Below are positions 41,370 to 42,739 of a stretch of 42,739 bases of DNA, piece after piece (the stretch's first letter is position 1; each line of letters starts with the position of its first letter). The notes under the pieces were generated by a model. That model saw nothing but the letters and a program-made list of their open reading frames with translations. It was not told where the DNA came from and made no database searches. The translations under genes were made by a program, and so were the position numbers. The stretch covers positions 1-42,739 of the forward strand of contig NZ_CABTXF010000007.1 in NCBI RefSeq assembly GCF_902488755.1, read 5' to 3'. Origin of the DNA: an uncultured Murdochiella sp. (GTDB lineage: Bacteria; Bacillota; Clostridia; Tissierellales; Peptoniphilaceae).

Positions 41370-42044
41370 TCTTTTCTCGACGGATGGTCTCGAATCGTTG
41401 ACCGTAAATGGCGAAGCGCTAAGCGAAGCGGTGTTGAACAGCAAGCAATATAAAACGCCGGCTTTGGTTGCGGAATTGGAAAATGTCCAGGGAAAAGGCA
41501 ATGCTGCCGTGACGATTCTTCCACCGTACAACGGTGTGGTTCGGCTGATTTTGGAAGCCGAGGATCACAGTGCACGCTCCGTATTCGAGATTATGCTGGA
41601 TACCGATGTACCGCCTTCGCCGGAAACACGGGTGCTTGTTACCGTCGAAGGAATTGCGAACTACTTCGGTCAGCTCGGTAGGACATTCTCCATCCAAAAA
41701 TCGCCGAAAAAGCTTACGGGCGTATTCGTTCAGACTATGACATAAGGAAGGGGAGAACCTTGCTCCCTTCTTCAGCCGGAGACTCCAAGAACGCCGGAGC
41801 AGGTACGGATGCCAACGGGACAGAGAATCCGCCGGAGGAAAGCACGCCGTCTGGATCTGCTCATTCCTCTGATGCCGGCAATCCGAACGGGGCAACGTCG
41901 TCAAAGGACAATGCGGCACGCAACGGGCAGAGTGCGGAGAGCAAAACAGGAGATGTCGTAAATCTCCTTGTTCGGATTGTTCTTCTCTGCACAGCAGGGT
42001 TCTTGTTCTTCCTGCTGAAGAGAAGAAAAAAGGAAGCAAAGTAA
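41362..42044 (+). pseudogene. Frameshifted C-terminal remnant of a wall-anchored surface protein
   Basis: Frame 1 from about 41362 encodes LESLTVNGEAL followed by a beta-rich segment like a cadherin-like beta-sandwich or other surface-protein terminal module, and stops at 41743-41745. A second frame, open from 41682 to 42044, encodes a Ser/Asn/Gly-rich stretch, then KTGD, a hydrophobic segment and the tail KRRKKEAK. That is the layout of a sortase sorting signal, except that the LPxTG is reduced to ESKTG. Joining the frames at the A5 run (41696-41700) gives one continuous C-terminus. No ribosome binding site or start lies at the left end, which overlaps the last codons of the transferase gene. 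A broken gene left by recombination is the best reading; a sequencing error at the A-run is possible. Confidence 0.65.
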
Positions 42045-42053
42045 ATCAAGGTG

Positions 42054-42082
42054 TTGCTTGACCATTTCCCGTATGCTATACT
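42054..42082 (+). promoter_or_regulatory. Promoter of rpmE
   Basis: TTGCTT (42054-42059), 17 bp, TATACT (42077-42082) with TGC directly before it (extended -10). A TTGACC at 42058 is too close to serve as -35. The leader is about 35 nt. Confidence 0.75.
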
Positions 42083-42125
42083 CATAAAGCTATGCACTGG
42101 AATTTGTACAAAGAGAGGTGATTAT

Positions 42126-42329
42126 ATGAAACAAGGCATTCACCCGGAGTATTACGACAACGCGACGGTTACCTGCGCTTGCGGTAACGCGTTTACGACC
42201 GGTTCAACCAAGAAAGAGCTGCGTGTAGACGTTTGTTCGGCGTGCCATCCGTTTTACACGGGCAAACAGAAGACAGCAGAACGTGGCGGTCGTGTCGAAC
42301 GCTTTAAGAAGAAATACAACATCGACTAA
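42126..42329 (+). CDS. rpmE: 50S ribosomal protein L31 (zinc-binding type)
   Basis: A 67-aa ribosomal protein. Cys17, Cys19, Cys37 and Cys40 (CAC...CSAC) form the zinc site of the C+ type L31. MKQGIHPEYYD and CHPFYTGKQK are diagnostic. The frame is open upstream, but the ATG at 42126 is chosen because of GAGAGGTGAT just before it and the conserved N-terminus. Own promoter and terminator. In many Firmicutes rpmE directly follows rho; here they are about 39.6 kb apart. Confidence 0.96.
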   Translation: MKQGIHPEYYDNATVTCACGNAFTTGSTKKELRVDVCSACHPFYTGKQKTAERGGRVERFKKKYNID

Positions 42330-42357
42330 CAAAACGAGGCTTGCAAAGCCAGAGAAA

Positions 42358-42397
42358 AGAGACCGCCAACGGCACACGCCGTTGGCGGGCTCTTTTT
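42358..42397 (+). terminator. Strong intrinsic terminator of rpmE
   Basis: Perfect 11-bp stem CCGCCAACGGC (42363-42373) with GCCGTTGGCGG (42378-42388), ACAC loop, extended by AGAG/CTCT pairing after one mismatch, then TTTTT to 42397. Confidence 0.93.
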
Positions 42398-42449
42398 GTT
42401 CCTTATAGGTGCAGCACCGTTTATCATTCTGTTGGCTATCTATTGAGGT

Positions 42450-42533
42450 GGAGCGCCGCTTGGTGTGAAGCTGGCGGCGCGGTTTGCAGGCGGAGCGCCG
42501 CATGATTTGGCGTTGGCGGCGCAGTTTGCTTTG
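42450..42533. repeat. Two tandem 42-bp repeats with GC-rich hairpin
   Basis: GGAGCGCCGC begins copies at 42450 and 42492. Each copy contains GCGCCGC and, 14 nt later, GCGGCGC followed by GTTTGC or AGTTTGC, so each can form a 7-bp hairpin (42453-42480; 42495-42522). The copies differ at several internal bases. No gene is seen here. Confidence 0.75.
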
Positions 42534-42590
42534 CATTATGTAGGCATTTTAGATAGATGTTGAAATTGTCGTTTGATAGGGTCGGGTAGA

Positions 42591-42739
42591 CCCCAACCAC
42601 CCCTGGCAAACGGCGAAAAAGAGCATTTGCCAGGGTCAGTCACACCCCAACCACCCCTGGCAAACGGCGAAAAAGAGCATTTGCCAGGGTCAGTCACACC
42701 CCAACCACCCCTGGCAAACGGCGAAAAAGTGAATTTGCC
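42591..42739. repeat. Tandem 54-bp palindromic repeats, running off the window
   Basis: CCCCAACC starts copies at 42591, 42645 and 42699 (exact 54-bp period). Each has CCCTGGCAAA and TTTGCCAGGG as a perfect 10-bp inverted repeat around a 15-nt loop (42601-42635; 42655-42689; third from 42709, cut by the window end). The first two copies are identical from the CCCCAACC on; the third differs in the loop just before the end. From 42398 to the end there is no recognisable gene. Confidence 0.9.

Noticed and set aside
41296..41745. Intact 149-codon gene overlapping the transferase
   Set aside because: The first 22 codons are transferase sequence in another frame, there is no ribosome binding site, and the rest joins a downstream frame as a broken surface protein.
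42204..42536. 110-codon - strand open frame over rpmE and its terminator
   Set aside because: It runs through the terminator stem and the GC-rich repeats and is antisense to a certain ribosomal protein gene.
42591..42739. CRISPR array
   Set aside because: The period is exact and whole 54-bp units are identical; there are no unique spacers and no cas genes.

Overview
The window looks like chromosomal DNA of a low-to-mid GC Gram-positive anaerobe (Firmicutes, most likely a Peptoniphilaceae/Tissierellia-type coccus; this placement is an inference from gene content and protein style, not a proven identity). Supporting signs are strong AGGAGG ribosome binding sites, SigA-type promoters, several secreted wall-lytic enzymes with signal peptides, a degenerate sortase-type C-terminal tail, and the absence of any outer-membrane gene. 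No rRNA, tRNA, transposase, integrase or CRISPR array was recognised.

Region 1 (about 0.4-12.97 kb) is mostly housekeeping: rho with a very long charged insertion, an FMN-binding lipoprotein, ribosomal protein L25, a cysteine desulfurase overlapping mnmA (tRNA 2-thiolation), nagB, a coiled-coil protein of unknown function and an HtrA protease on the + strand. On the - strand are a YihY/BrkB membrane protein, ATP-type PEP carboxykinase and an isochorismatase-fold hydrolase. A PaaI-type thioesterase diverges from the last of these.

Region 2 (13.1-20.95 kb) holds four consecutive secreted wall-active proteins. All carry the same roughly 64-residue cell-wall-binding-type repeat, but each ends in a different catalytic (or presumed catalytic) domain: a double-psi-barrel/3D-like domain, an M23 metallopeptidase, a YkuD L,D-transpeptidase and a GH25 lysozyme. 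They form two two-gene units, each led by a near-identical TTGACA-N17-TACATT promoter. The first promoter spacer contains an exact match to the WalR box consensus.

Region 3 (21.0-41.4 kb) is a surface-polysaccharide locus, all on the + strand. It encodes all five enzyme types of the UDP-2,3-diacetamido-mannuronic acid pathway (WbpA, WbpB, WbpE, WbpD and WbpI types), three glycosyltransferases, an MBOAT O-acyltransferase with an AlgX/DHHW-type partner, an AsnB-like amidotransferase without its N-terminal Cys, a Wzy-type polymerase and a Wzx-type flippase. A CapD/PglF-type 4,6-dehydratase, a DegT aminotransferase and an initiating phosphoglycosyl transferase follow at the 3' end; this trio resembles those that make and load a 4-amino-trideoxy sugar. 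I infer a Wzx/Wzy-made, acidic and possibly zwitterionic, O-acylated and/or amidated polysaccharide. The part from about 22.4 to 33.4 kb is visibly AT-richer, like a serotype-variable core.

Region 4 (41.36-42.74 kb) contains a frameshifted C-terminal remnant of a wall-anchored surface protein abutting the phosphoglycosyl transferase, then rpmE (L31) with its own promoter and terminator, then an intergenic tract with two unrelated families of tandem hairpin repeats (42-bp and 54-bp periods) that runs off the window.

The most interesting feature is the physical coupling of a multi-enzyme wall-remodelling set with one shared binding repeat to a complete polysaccharide locus. It suggests, as an inference only, that the shared repeat may recognise the wall polymer made next door.
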